Source: Phoronis ovalis (lineage: Eukaryota > Phoronida > Phoronidae). From it: 34,032 bases of DNA. The position numbers were made by a program, and so were the translations under genes. Every line of letters begins with the position of its first letter. The stretch's first letter is position 1. The stretch spans positions 1-34,032 of the forward strand of contig JAOXYB010020181.1 in assembly GCA_028565635.1 (NCBI GenBank), read 5' to 3'. Below, one piece after another: positions 1-31,500 of this stretch. The notes under the pieces were generated by a model, which worked only from the letters and a program-made list of their open reading frames with translations, made no database searches and was not told the origin of the DNA.

Positions 1-177
1 ATTAACGCCTATTAGACGGTACGGAACCTACCCAGACCATGTATGCACCCAGGATTTTTTTTTAAAGATTTCGCTATTTTTGTGTTTGTTTACCTCAATA
101 GATGGCGATAGTATGGCTGCTGATATTGAGAGGAACAAGGGGGGATAATGTAAAAATCAGGGAACAAAAGCTTCAAC
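1..177 (+). promoter_or_regulatory. ADK 5' flank / 5' UTR
   Basis: This is the sequence upstream of the ADK start codon. It contains three upstream ATGs (near 101, 114 and 148) that are not in a conserved reading frame. I see no clear TATA box or CpG-rich promoter. The transcription start cannot be placed, and the promoter may lie partly outside the window. Confidence 0.35.
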
Positions 178-7297
<7,120 letters not shown>

Positions 7298-7476
7298 TTC
7301 AATAAGAAATAGATTCAAACTTAAATTAAGGATTTAATCAAGAATGGACTTTATTAATTGCCATTACTGAACAAAGTGACTGACTATTCTAAAACGTATC
7401 ATTCTTTGCAATACAATGTGTCTCAGAATTCACTCCTACATTCTACATTTTATATTACGTTTGCTCAAGTTGGCAA

Positions 7477-7482
7477 ATAAAA
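7477..7482 (+). promoter_or_regulatory. ADK polyadenylation signal AATAAA
   Basis: Canonical AATAAA, 180 nt after the ADK stop codon, in an A-rich context. It is the first good hexamer downstream of the stop and probably sets the 3' end of the transcript. Confidence 0.6.
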
Positions 7483-10400
7483 AAATTTAACAAAAAACCT
7501 TAGAACATCCTTATTCCGTTGTTTCACTATATATTTTAAACTTCACAGTTTGACCAAAATTGAGACCACCTAGTGGAACTAAAAAAAATACTGCAAAATT
7601 TATAGGAATCCTAGATTTTATGCTTGCATGTCCTAGCGTGGAGAACTGTGTTGCTGTTAATTCACAAAGCGCAACATGAACTGCTGGGGGAACTGCCTTC
7701 TGTTAGATGTAAATTGCTACTAGGCATTTGGGTATTCAGTGTGACAAAATGTGTGTTATTATGCTGCATGGTAAAAAACCGTTGACAATTGCATTTCAGC
7801 TTAAACAATCACTTAATTGGTCATGCAGTTATATGGGACAACAACCCAAAATATGCTTACTGCTGAAACTGAACGGTGAATGACTGAGATTTAAGCATGT
7901 GAAATGTGACAATTTCAGGCTTGATTGGTAATAAAATATATCTACGGTCGAACAAAAATGATTGATAATAGAAAATGTTTTACCTTCGCTCTACATTGTA
8001 ACAGTTCAAGATGCAATCAGCATAAGGAAAAAAAATGTTCATAATCTTTTACGTTGAGAGATTAAAAAATTTGCACAAGACAGAGTCAAATCAAAATATT
8101 GTCTTGGTTAAGGAACTAGATAGTTACTAAAGGTACATTTTAAACTTGATACTGCAGCTCCTAATGTTGGTGACTTGTAAGAGAAGATCTTGTTACAAAA
8201 ATTAGTTTACAGTCATTCTAGACATTACATTATTTTAAAGAAATATAGATATGAGACAGACAACAGATCAGATCAATTGAATAATTTTATTTATGCTTGC
8301 ATTCATAAATAAAAACAATTATATTACTGTAATTACAAGTTTACAAATATTCTACTGAAAATACAATTAAAGGTACCTCGCAGATATTTATATAAAAAAC
8401 ATCCAAGTCTGGAACTGAATACGTCTATAAAATGAATGGGTGTTAGAAATTGAAAACATACAACTAATCTTTAATAGTATTAAGTCGACAAATAACACAT
8501 ACTTTCAGTCTTAAAACATCCCTTAAATGCCAGATAGGAGATCTCGGGATTTGTAAGTATATTCAGTTGCATATTGTAAGTTTATGAGTTGATGCATCGA
8601 AAACTGTGGTGAATAGTGAACAGACTAGTGAATGTGAATGCGTGAAGTTTAATAGAAATTGCTGGTGAATGGTGATCTGTGGAGGTATTCACTCTCCTTG
8701 TTGCTCTAAATGTCCAAAAGTCTCCACTTGGTGGAATAAGGTTGCTATTAGGTGGTGCTCTGTTCATTTTACACTGAAATATGGCATATGATTCGAAGAA
8801 TCTATGAGTTATATTTGAGTATTCACTTTTTTTTAATAGAGAAGAGTTTGAAATGCATTTAGAAAATTGACTGTGTGATCTAAGGAATTATACATTAAAA
8901 GGTGATTGGTTTATGCCTAAAAGAGAAAAATATAATTCTTAATTTGCATTTTCTCAAAATATTATTCTGACAGAGTAGACAAAAACTAAAATTGGTACCT
9001 GCTGAAATTATGCCTTTGTTTTAAATTTATGAACAACTCAATACAATGTATTGAGAACTTTTTAAGACTTGGACTTCAATCTGGTTTTGCAATCTCATTT
9101 AATTCCAATAGTCTACTCCACAACTAGCACTTTAGCAGACCACAAATCTACTTTGCATCTGAATTATTCAAATTATTTTACAACATCTGCCTTAACTAAT
9201 GCAGCTATACTCCGAAATATGGCGAGTGGCTCTGAGGTGTGTTGATGTAAACATTTCTAATATTAATTATTACTGTCAAATAATTATTAAAACAGATTTT
9301 AGGGAGGAGAAAGGGTTTGCGTTGTGCCAAAAATGATAATTAAATAGCCACCAGATGGCAATACAATACATGCCATTTTTTATTGTTGGGGTTTCGACCG
9401 GGGGTTTCGAGGAACATGACAGGGGCTCCTTATTAAAGCTACCATAGAGCCAGTTAGAAAGGTGGGTATAAAGCATGCCTCATAAAAAGATATTCTAGAT
9501 GTCTTCACTTGATTATTTTTTCCATGGAAAATTTCTTTTTGTTTTGTGTGCTATGACATTTATATTTGCGACACAGTATCAAATTTCATCATTTCAGACA
9601 ATTGCTACCACATGAGATAAGAGGCAATGAAACAAATATGAGGAGCTGTACAAGAGCTCCGACCGGGATTTTGGACAGAATTCCCTGGACAATAATAAAA
9701 TTAGTTCCGATCTCTGATTTTTTATTAAAAATGTTTTGGTTTCAGTTTTAGTATCAGAGCATCGTATTTCAAAATAAAAAAAAATTATTGTTTGTTTTGA
9801 CTGGCTGAAAACCACAAATATATTTATTCTCTGTAGAAAATATTTGTTTTCTCTGTATTCATGTCCATTTATGCCTTATACACTTACATAATAAGACAAC
9901 CAATCAAATCTATGTTTACAATGGAAGTGAGCAATACGTTTCTATAATTCTGATAGGTTGGAGAAAATGTAGAATACTACAAAAATAAATTTCCAAAAAA
10001 ATAAGTTTTAAATATTGGTGTTACCTTTATCAATATTGTAATACGTTTCATATATCTTGTTTTAATTCATGTCTTTACTCAAATTTTATTTTCATTTTTG
10101 TGTTCTGTTAGGAAAATTCAAAAACTATAGATATTTTACTGTTCATACTATCATTTCTCCTCAATATATGGAGAGCGTCTTGCAGGATAGGTAGCCATAT
10201 TTGCATGAAGGAGATCGTTTTTGTGGACTAGCCGCCTAAATTTAATGAAATTCACTGGCGATTTTTACTGTTTTAAAAGGATTTTACAAATGTTCATGTA
10301 GTTCGTTAATTGACATGAAGATCGGTGAACAATATTTTGGTACATTGGAATAGTAAATGGTGAGAACAAATGTTGTTTCGTTTGTTGAAAATTAGTACTT

Positions 10401-10914
10401 TTTTGTCGGGTAAAATTCAAAATGGAGTCGATTACGATTGTAGGAAGGTTACCTGTCATCGATAAAAACGTAGAAAATTCCACTGCAGAAGAGTATAATA
10501 GTGTGCGCCTTATATTAATTTTATTATATATAATCTTGTTATTGTTTTAAATGTTATAGCTATGTTTTATAGCTATAGTTTGTGCGTAAATTTAGCTTGG
10601 TTTAAAAGGCGGACGAATTCCCGAGTATGAAAATCCGGTTTGAAGTGTTTTGGAACACTTTTATAAAAATAACTCGCCTACGGGTTGCGCGTAAACTGAA
10701 TTGAAGTTAAAACTTTGTTTTTCTTATTAATATTTCGACGTGTGCCAGTTCATGTCCAATAAAAGTGTTTGAGTTTTCTAAAAATGGCTTATGTACCAAC
10801 GTGTATAAATTTTCATAAAGATATGCGAGTTTCCTCTCTAGCTTGAAAATTACGCCCAGATACAACGAATTTTTTTAATTTTATTGTGTAATAAATTTTA
10901 TATTTTAATTTCAG
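7483..10914. other. Intergenic sequence between ADK and KAT6
   Basis: About 3.4 kb of AT-rich sequence with only short unsupported reading frames on both strands. It contains G-run fragments at 9380-9430 that look like decayed interspersed repeat. Non-coding first exon(s) and the promoter of KAT6 may lie in its right part. I recognise no RNA gene, transposase or conserved coding block. Confidence 0.5.
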
Positions 10915-11125
10915 ATTTGAATCGCTTGCCAACTGGAAGGCTGGTGTGCTTTGTTAGAATAACAAGGAAGAGCTGTGTGCCAGCTGTCCCTTTGACCCTT
11001 TGTTCTGTTAAAGTCTTTGTTTGTCTAATTGCTATCAGCTAAGAAATAGAGAACTTTCACAATAAAATTGACATGTGCCTACTGCAAAAATATAAAATAG
11101 TGCTTGAAATTGCATATTAGCCATA
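10915..11125 (+). other. Probable KAT6 5' UTR exon portion
   Basis: A pyrimidine-rich acceptor (TTTAATTTCAG) ends at 10914. The sequence from there to the ATG at 11126 has stops in frame with that ATG, such as the TAG seven bases before it. This suggests the first coding exon begins as 5' UTR downstream of an intron. The upstream non-coding exon is not identified. Confidence 0.4.
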
Positions 11126-24179
<13,054 letters not shown>

Positions 24180-24707
24180 ATATAAATGGTGCCGATATTT
24201 ATCACTGGCATTTATGCCTAATATTAATATTTTAGTTTGTTTTTACCATTCATTTATATGTAAATAGGACAAATTAATGATATTTTGATTTAATACAGGT
24301 TTTGTACATATTTGAGGTAGCTATGTTTTACATAGATTAAAATGTCAGTATTTTATCTGCCATATTTAACCATGTCTCTGATGATGAATTTGAATGTTTT
24401 AAGTTATAAACATTTTAATCTCCTTGTAAATGAACTTGCCTTATATTCTCTTTATAATTGATAGTCTCCATGCAGTGAGGATTCGAATATAATTCCGAGT
24501 CACTGTAACCAAATGCAATATTTGCCGGTGAATCTTGGTAATTTATAGGTTAGGTATGTTGAAAACTGCTGAACATCAGTTCAGAAATACATATTTTAAG
24601 TTCTGTCACTGATTACACAAGAAACTGAAATTTACTATTTGAATGGAAATATATTTTTTGTGACTGGTGACAAATAGTGAAAACATTGTATCAGTAACAG
24701 TAATAAA
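24180..24707 (+). promoter_or_regulatory. KAT6 3' UTR and polyadenylation signal
   Basis: AT-rich 3' UTR after the TAA at 24177-24179. The first canonical AATAAA I find is at 24702-24707, giving a 3' UTR of about 540 nt. The expected cleavage zone (roughly 24717-24737) reaches the 3' end of the convergent SelU gene. Confidence 0.6.
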
Positions 24708-24737
24708 ACTACAACAAAATATACACGTAGTTATATT

Positions 24738-24743
24738 TTTATT
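24738..24743 (-). promoter_or_regulatory. SelU polyadenylation signal (minus strand)
   Basis: AATAAA on the minus strand, about 60 nt downstream of the SECIS core and 336 nt after the SelU stop codon. It is the expected 3' end signal for a transcript that must include the SECIS. Confidence 0.6.
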
Positions 24744-24783
24744 AGCTGTCTATTCAACCTGTCTTCAATCAGTCCATTAATGT

Positions 24784-24861
24784 TGTCACCAATCTGCTGG
24801 GGATCAGATAGATGTCCTATGTGTTTAAACTTCTACCATCATAATGCTAGTCTGGTGTACA
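24784..24861 (-). promoter_or_regulatory. SECIS element in the SelU 3' UTR
   Basis: Read on the minus strand, the core runs from ATGA (24842-24839) to TGAT (24806-24803). After ATGA there is one nucleotide, then GGTAGA pairing with TCTATC, an A-A mismatch, GT/AC and two T-G pairs. These are capped by a 9-nt loop that starts AAA, 12 nt after ATGA. Helix I below the core pairs TGT-a-CACCA (24861-24853) with TGGTG-ACA (24791-24784). The layout is very like the GPX1 SECIS: quartet, one spacer, helix II, apical AAA. It begins about 237 nt after the stop codon on the correct strand. I read it as a form I SECIS, folded by eye. Confidence 0.88.
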
Positions 24862-25078
24862 ACAAATATGGAAAGATAGAAGAGTTGTTTCAAGACTTGG
24901 AAATCATGATATTTGGCTGCTCAAACAATAATCTTTAGTCATCTGATAAAAGGAGCATTAATATTGCATTAAGTCTATGCGTTAAACATATTGAAGTGTT
25001 TCATTGCAGGTTTATGCCTAAAGCAAATTAAAACTGCACTTCCAAGAAGGATGGATCTGCACATTTATATAGAACAAT

Positions 25079-27946
25079 TTATTTATTCTTTTTCATTTGC
25101 TTGATTGCATTTAATATATCTTCTTGACTAGCATGGTCACCAAACTCAGATTCGCGATGTTGCAACAAAATGCCTTGATCACCAGGGCCAATAACAAACA
25201 AGCCTGAAAAAAGCTAAAGCTAAAATTAATTCTTAAAAACTAACCAGAAATGCAAACCTACTAGGCAGCTTTTTTATCTGAGTCTGTCTACAGATTGGCA
25301 CCAACAGTACATTCTAAAGATAGCAGTCTGAACACTACAAAACTCTGTCCATCATATTAATAATTCATTGCAGATTGTACAACATGCGTATTCAATCAGC
25401 TTTGAAATGAGTTGATAATACTAAAATGTAGAGAACTGCAGGAGGTTCACCACCAGGTGTTGCCTATTGTTTGCCTCTAAGTTTTGAGATTACTATCCCT
25501 TAGTTTCCTAAATTTTACTTTATTTGAACTGTTTTATTGCTTGTAACAACCATACACAATCATGTTGGGTACCTGGAATATTCATAAAGCTGTTGCCTCA
25601 AATCTGGCTTCAAGATTCTTGAATCTGACATTACCATGCAGTACATTATTACAGTTAATGATGCATTAAGACCATAAGTTGGACCTCGTGAAAAATCCGC
25701 ATTACATTTTTTTCACTCAAAATAGATGTTTTCACTTTAACATTCAAACTATTTCATAATAGTTTTTTCAAACTATTGTGTAAAATGTATGAAATATAAT
25801 TAGCATTTAATTACACTCTACAAAAATCATTAGGTACATCATAAACTGAAAAAACCAGTAGATCAAAATTCGGGGTACTAAAACTATATTTTTAGCAAGT
25901 AATTGATATTCCCATAATTTGTTTTTGACCATTTTTAAATTGCACCAGGCATTTTGGTTATATAAACAATTTAGTTTTTTTAGCAAATAAAAAAAATACC
26001 CTCTCTTAAACATTACTTAATAATTCAAAGATTATTCACAGTATTTACAATTCGGACATAACAAATAATGGAAATATTGTTTACTTCTTAAAAACGTAGT
26101 TAGGTCCAATTTAGATCCCCAGGAATTTGCTGTAGGGTGTACCTTATGATTTTTATGAGTTGTCATAAAACATTAATTAAATTTTATGCATTGAACACAC
26201 AAGTCTAAAAATATCACCATAACATAGCATGAATATTAAAGAATCAGAAAATAATTATTTTGTGTGAAAAAAATGCAATGCAGATTTTTCACGAATTTTT
26301 CGTTAAACAGTAACGAGGCTCCAGCTTAGCCTTTACGTAAAAATCACTTATATCTCGATCCTTATTATGACAATGATTTACATGTTAATAAACTTGATTT
26401 ATACCTCCAAGAAGACGGCCCTCTCCACGAAAGTTACCAGAAAATCCAGCAGAATTTGCACGGAATGAGTTTAGCCAAACTCCAGGTCGCAAAAATGCCA
26501 TCAAAAACATCCATCTTTGTTTTGGACCATAAAATATACGCTACAAACAATACATAACTTGAATTTCAGTAACTATTGTGGTAAGAGCATTGCTCTTGTC
26601 AGTTGAATATATTTGTATACTACATGGGGGCTATAGGGGGGGTACGAGCAGCGACCATTGTCTTTTGGCAGCCTTTTTTTTTTTTAATTTCGCGAAATAT
26701 TTTTTATCGACGTTTTTTTTTTTACTTTTGGTTGTCGATTTTTTTGGCGACCGTTTTGTTTTGGTTGTCGATTTTTTTTGGCGATCATTTTTTTTGGTTG
26801 TCAATTTTTCTTATTAAGTGCGAGCAGCGAGCATTGCCGATTTTTAAGTCCCCTACCCCCTCCTACATGGGAACAAATATGACATATAAGGACACAAAAA
26901 TGGTTTCCTGGTTACAAAACCTATTTTCAATTTTCATTTACCAAAATGAGACAACAAAGTAATGGTATGTTCGTATATTAAGTACCTCTTCATCAAGAAA
27001 TATATCTTCCTTAAAATAATTACGAAATTTCTCAACTCCCAATTCTTCATGGACAACTGCATATAGTCGAACATCATGAGAATCAAAAGTAGACTTTAGA
27101 GAGGATAGCTGAGAAGCTTCCTGCAAAAGCAAACATGTATCTTTTAATTTTTATGTGGAATTAATAAGTTGCCATATATGCAGTTTGGCTTGGTAATCAA
27201 TAACTTGTGAAGGTTTGACAGTTGACACTACTTACCATTTATTACAAATAATAATCAGAATGGTCCTGGTTCAGGTGTATGCTCTGTATGTCACACTTCA
27301 GTTTACTTCAACAGGAAACCAACAAAATGAGAAGTACAAGAATTAATTATAATACCTCTCTGCACAAAAATCACCCAGTTCTTCTCACCACCATAATAAC
27401 AACACCTTGATTTTTCCAGAGATCACTAGCCTAAAAACAAAATAAAAAGTTTTGATCTTCAGAGAGATTGGTATAATAGATGTGACACTAAATGGTGAAA
27501 AGTGTCTCACACACCCAATAGAATCCAAAACTACATATTTGTGCAACGAACAATTATCAACATACACAGTTCCTCAGCATGCCATGCAATTGATAATAAC
27601 ATCACATATAGCGCATGTAAATAATATATTGCAGAAATTTTTTTTTTATTATTTAATGTTTAAAATTATCTACTTTATTCATTCTATAATATTATACTTA
27701 CTAGACAATATGACCATTGAAAAGATTCTTAAAACGGTAATTTCCTGAAGTTAAAGTTTAAAATTATATTATAACTAATTACAGAATAAGTTGAACCTTA
27801 AACGTTTCCACTGCTTTCCCTATAATTTTCAACTTTGCATTGGCTAGATACTGTAGTGTGGCCTTTTCTGTGTTAAACCATGGTAGATTACAAATTGCTG
27901 CTACAGCTGCAACTACGCCAGCAGCCACCCACCACCACGACATCAT
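25079..27946 (-). CDS. SELENOU: Selenoprotein U / peroxiredoxin-like 2 (FAM213 family) with in-frame UGA, 5 coding exons
   Basis: This is a thioredoxin-fold protein of the PRXL2/FAM213 (AhpC/TSA-like) family, presumed to act in redox. Exons in coding order: 27946-27797, 27430-27356, 27120-26986, 26540-26405, 25203-25079. They sum to 621 nt, 206 aa counting the UGA as selenocysteine (human PRXL2A is about 229 aa). The N-terminus is a Trp-rich hydrophobic segment (MMSWWWVAAGVVAAVAAICN), likely a signal anchor. Then come LWKNQGVVIMVVRRTG-U-FLCRE, LYAVVHEELGVEKFRNYFKE, IFLDEE, YGPKQRWMFLMAFLRPGVW, GFSGNFRGEGRLLGG and GPGDQGILLQHRESEFGD. All are close to human PRXL2A. The UGA codon (27373-27371) replaces the first Cys of the human CFLC motif, making Sec70-x-x-Cys73. 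The 3' UTR holds a SECIS. An acceptor (TTGCAG) directly precedes the ATG, so the 5' UTR is spliced. Readthrough is inferred, but frame, homology and SECIS all agree. Confidence 0.93.
26644..26836. repeat. T-rich tandem array flanked by direct repeats (SelU intron 3)
   Basis: Units of about 30-33 bp alternate GGTTGTCGA and GGCGACC/GGCGATC blocks separated by runs of 7-12 T. The array is bracketed by two near-identical 17-bp direct repeats, ACGAGCAGCGACCATTG (26644-26660) and GCGAGCAGCGAGCATTG (26820-26836). It lies in the SelU intron 26541-26985. A related array occurs near 33867-33943, so this is a dispersed family. Confidence 0.7.
27371..27373 (-). other. Recoded UGA (selenocysteine) codon
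   Basis: The minus-strand TGA lies inside coding exon 27356-27430, between GGG (Gly69) and TTT-TTG-TGC (Phe-Leu-Cys73). The frame is conserved on both sides and continues into the next exon (RE joined to EASQLSSLK). In human PRXL2A this position is Cys. In fish selenoprotein U it is Sec. Confidence 0.92.
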
Positions 27947-28546
27947 CTGCAACAAAATAATTAACCAATGCGGGCAATGGCAATGGAAAAGTGCATTTAA
28001 TAAGTCAGATTAAAAAGTGGGAAACTTACTTTTCTTACTAAAACAATAACAACGCCAAAATACCCAGAAAACACAATGCATGGAGTTTCCCTAGCTGCAA
28101 TAACTTTCAACTTTAAGTATGTAAACTATCCGTAACCAGAAACGTTGTTTATATTAACAACTAGGAGTACCCCAGGGGGCCCTGAAATTCGGATTCCTTG
28201 TGAAAATGGCTAAATTTCAGATAACATAAAAGTTTTGCCACTGAATATAATGAAAGCCATATTAAGTTACCTTATGTACAGATCCTTAGCTATGTCAGCA
28301 TGGATTAAAATGCCATGTCATGAATGCAATATAGAGGGAGGTACAGTTATGCAAAGCCGGAAAATCCTTTCACATGTGACTTCATGCGGAAAGAGCTCTT
28401 CTGTGATTTGAGATTGAATTGTTAGATTGCGCGGGTGTCCCTGTTTTGTGTTTGAAGTAGAATTTTCACTTAGTTTATAGGCTTATGATTTTATTTATTG
28501 CTAGAATATGTACAGGCGTGCGAACCTTTTTAATCATTGATGTTCC
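27947..28546. promoter_or_regulatory. Divergent promoter region between SelU and METTL22
   Basis: Head-to-head interval of 600 bp between the two start codons. On the minus strand a GTAAGT donor (28029-28024) followed by an acceptor abutting the SelU ATG implies an 83-bp 5' UTR intron (28029-27947) and a non-coding exon starting above 28030. The rest must hold both transcription starts. A GTACCCCAGGGGGCC-type G/C block at about 28168-28182 may be a repeat fragment. No TATA box is obvious. Confidence 0.5.
28508..28540 (+). other. Short upstream ORF before METTL22
   Basis: ATG at 28508 opens a 10-codon frame (MYRRANLFNH) that stops with TGA at 28538-28540, six bases before the main ATG at 28547. 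If it lies within the transcript it could dampen translation. Transcript extent is unknown. Confidence 0.35.
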
Positions 28547-31500
28547 ATGGATCCCGATGAATTAGTCCTTTCTGATGTTCATACAGAAACTGTGTATGAA
28601 GAGCGGGAAAGCATAGCCGAAGCCGAAGGTAAAGGTAACTGACTTGGTAATTGCATATAGCTAGGCCATATCTAGTCAAAAGTTACTTTGTACTCAATAC
28701 GATAAGGTTAATAAGTAGAATTATGTATACTGAACAAGGTTAGTTACAGCTCGTTGTAATCGGATTAATTGGCATCCAGCTGTTCAGAAAACAGAGTCCT
28801 ATGAGTATGATGATTTAGTAGTGCTAGTAATTAAAATCATAGGCCCAGTATCTGAAACATTGATTCTATAAACACTTCCCTAGTCAAAGTGTATCCCTTT
28901 TCGAAATTAACAAAAGTCACCTAAACAATGCAATTTTTATGCAGCAATTCTCCGATTATCTTAGTTTGTCATTATCAAGTTAAGAAAGTATTAATCTTTC
29001 TTGTGTCACAACATTTGTTGAATTTTAATGCAATAAATTAGCATAGCCTACATTGAGTTTTTATCACCTGACTTGTTTACATTCATAGATTTGAACTATT
29101 TTCACTTGATAATAACAAACTAAGAACATTTTCATGGTACTTGTGAGTTTTTGTTAATTTCGAAAGACAATAGATTTGACTAGGATAGTATTAGGACCAC
29201 TACGTCAGACACTGGACCCAGGATTACATTGCGTACATAAATCCCTTTAATTAACATGTGTTACTCCAGTCACATTACGAAATTTCTAACTAGAAGGACT
29301 CAGTAGATCACTATCAGAGTATCCAGGGAAATTTATGTAACAATTTAAAATTCTTTTTTTTTATCAGTGATGAAAATTAGTTACTATATAATTATGTGCA
29401 TTATTTTCTTTAAATCAGTTTTGTCTAGATTTGTATACCAAGAAGTACCAAGTAATGTTTGCATAATTTCAAGTGAGGTGCGAAGTGAAGTTGAAGTAGA
29501 TGAAGATGGTGATCTAGTTGTACAGAGGAAAAATTCAAAACTAAACACTAGTGTGATCACAATAGGTAATTGTCAAACTTAAGAGTTTTATATATCCTAG
29601 ATTTATCTGAATACAAATACAGCTTCTAATGAAACTATCTTCTATAAAAAAAGCAGTGCAGTGCCTTTTACACAGGTAGAAATACAATCTTGGATTTTTG
29701 GGTATAAAACATTGAAAGCACATGTAGCGTTTGTCAGCACCACTATGTGTATAACTTGTACTATGATTTTAATTATTTTTAGAACATTCTTTAGCGACTA
29801 CTCTAAATGATGTTGGTCTTCAGGTGTGGAAAGGTGCCTTGTTACTTTGTGATTATATTGTTGATAACCAGGAATTATTTGATGGTTGCTTTGCATTAGA
29901 ACTTGGTGCTGGTGTTGGTTTCGTATCTGTCACTATGGCAACTATTGCTAGACATGTTATATGCACAGGTATGTTCAAGGTAGAGTTGAAAGATACTTTG
30001 AGTTAATCATTCTGTACTTGGCATTCTTGTAATTATTTTAGGTATTTTATAATAATTTAGTTCAAAGGAAAGTAGAAATTACAACAAAACTTATCTAAAG
30101 AAATAAAGAAAGTTTAATATGGTTAAATATGAGTTAAATTCTATTTTAACTTTTTTTCCTTAGATTATGGAGAAAAAATTCTTCGTAACTGCGTGCTGAA
30201 TGCTGAACGTAACAAACATTTATATAAATATAATACTGGTGAAGATGGGGATCAAATGATAATTTCTATTAAAGAATTAAATTGGTTGGATGTAGACTTG
30301 TGCACAGGTTGTTATAAAAGTACAGATAAGGAACACTTGTACTATTAGGCGCAAAATCACATCTTGCAGTTTTGCAGAGCAGCTGTGCATTATTAACAAA
30401 TATATAAATGGGTGACATAAAAGTTTTAATGATTTTTGTTTCCAATGCATGAATCAAATGGTTTGTAAAAGTGCCATGCTGTAAAATAACCAATAGAAGT
30501 GTGATAGATACCATTGAATTCTGGATGGATTACTTAGTACCCTGTAACTGCAGCACTTCATGTTGATATGAGCATTTGTTATGTGATATTTTGAAGCAAT
30601 GAACTAATTCATTTCAACTTAATGCCTGGAGAAATATGCACTAACCATGTAAAGCAATAGTGATATGCTGATTCTAAGCTATACGATGTTCAGTTCTGAA
30701 TTGTAAGTAGATTGGAACAGCAAATGGATTATGAAGCAAAATTATCCTGTAATTTCCTGTTATCTGATTATACATTCAAGAATGCTAAGCTAATAAAATA
30801 ATTTATATTTTTTAGATGAAAAGAACTATTTTCATTGGTCAAAAATGGACATTGACACACTTCAGAAGATGACTGTCCTTTTAGCAGCTGATGGTATTAG
30901 TCTTTCAATATTAGTTCATAAATCAAGCTGCTCACTTTTAAAATATGTGTTGTAATGCAAATAATTATATTTATTCACTCTAAAATAATACTTCAGAAAT
31001 TGATGTTTTTCAGCTATGCTGTTACAGGGAGTTATGTTGACAAAACATTTTTACTTTCAGTTATATATGATGACATTCTCACAGATAATTTCTTCAAAAC
31101 AGTGTATAAAATGATGTCTTGTCTTCCACCTAAAATTTTATATATATCTGTTGAAAAAAGGTAGATACTTGACTTTTTAGATAAATATTTGTTTTGTTAT
31201 CAAAAAGTTGCTAAAAGATTTGTTCCACAATCTGTAATAAGCTTTGTTTACATATGTGTCAATACTGATTATATCATTGGTAATTTTTAGTCCATGGATT
31301 GTAAAACTGTTACAAAAATTTCTAGTTGTCATGCCCGAATATAAATCGAAACAAATCATCTTCAGATTAAGTTATCATTTTCAGATTAAACTTCACGCTA
31401 GCCGATGTCGATGTAGCCTGCCCAGCTTATAATTACTTTAAGGCTTGTATAGACGAGTTATCTTCAAGAAAAAGTGACAATTTCCACTTCAAAATACTGC

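Noticed and set aside
8582-8767. Minus-strand 61-aa frame (starts MNRAPPNSNLIPPSG) in the ADK-KAT6 gap
   Set aside because: It is short, has no recognised family and no splice partners, and its later part comes from repeated GTGAAT-like sequence on the other strand.
9566-9751. Plus-strand frame containing a proline/isoleucine-rich stretch (RAPTGILDRIPW)
   Set aside because: No matching family, no flanking exons and no start context. It is probably chance, or part of a decayed repeat.
27360-27375. A tiny intron (GTGATTTTTGTGCAG) that would remove the UGA from SelU
   Set aside because: It would be 15 nt long, far below any workable intron, and would delete the conserved U-FLC residues. Reading through as Sec keeps the family motif and agrees with the SECIS.
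31244-31432. Plus-strand 62-aa frame overlapping METTL22 intron 6 and exon 7
   Set aside because: It runs across the exon 7 acceptor in a different frame from the conserved RLNFTLADVDVACPAYNYF sequence, so it is a shadow.
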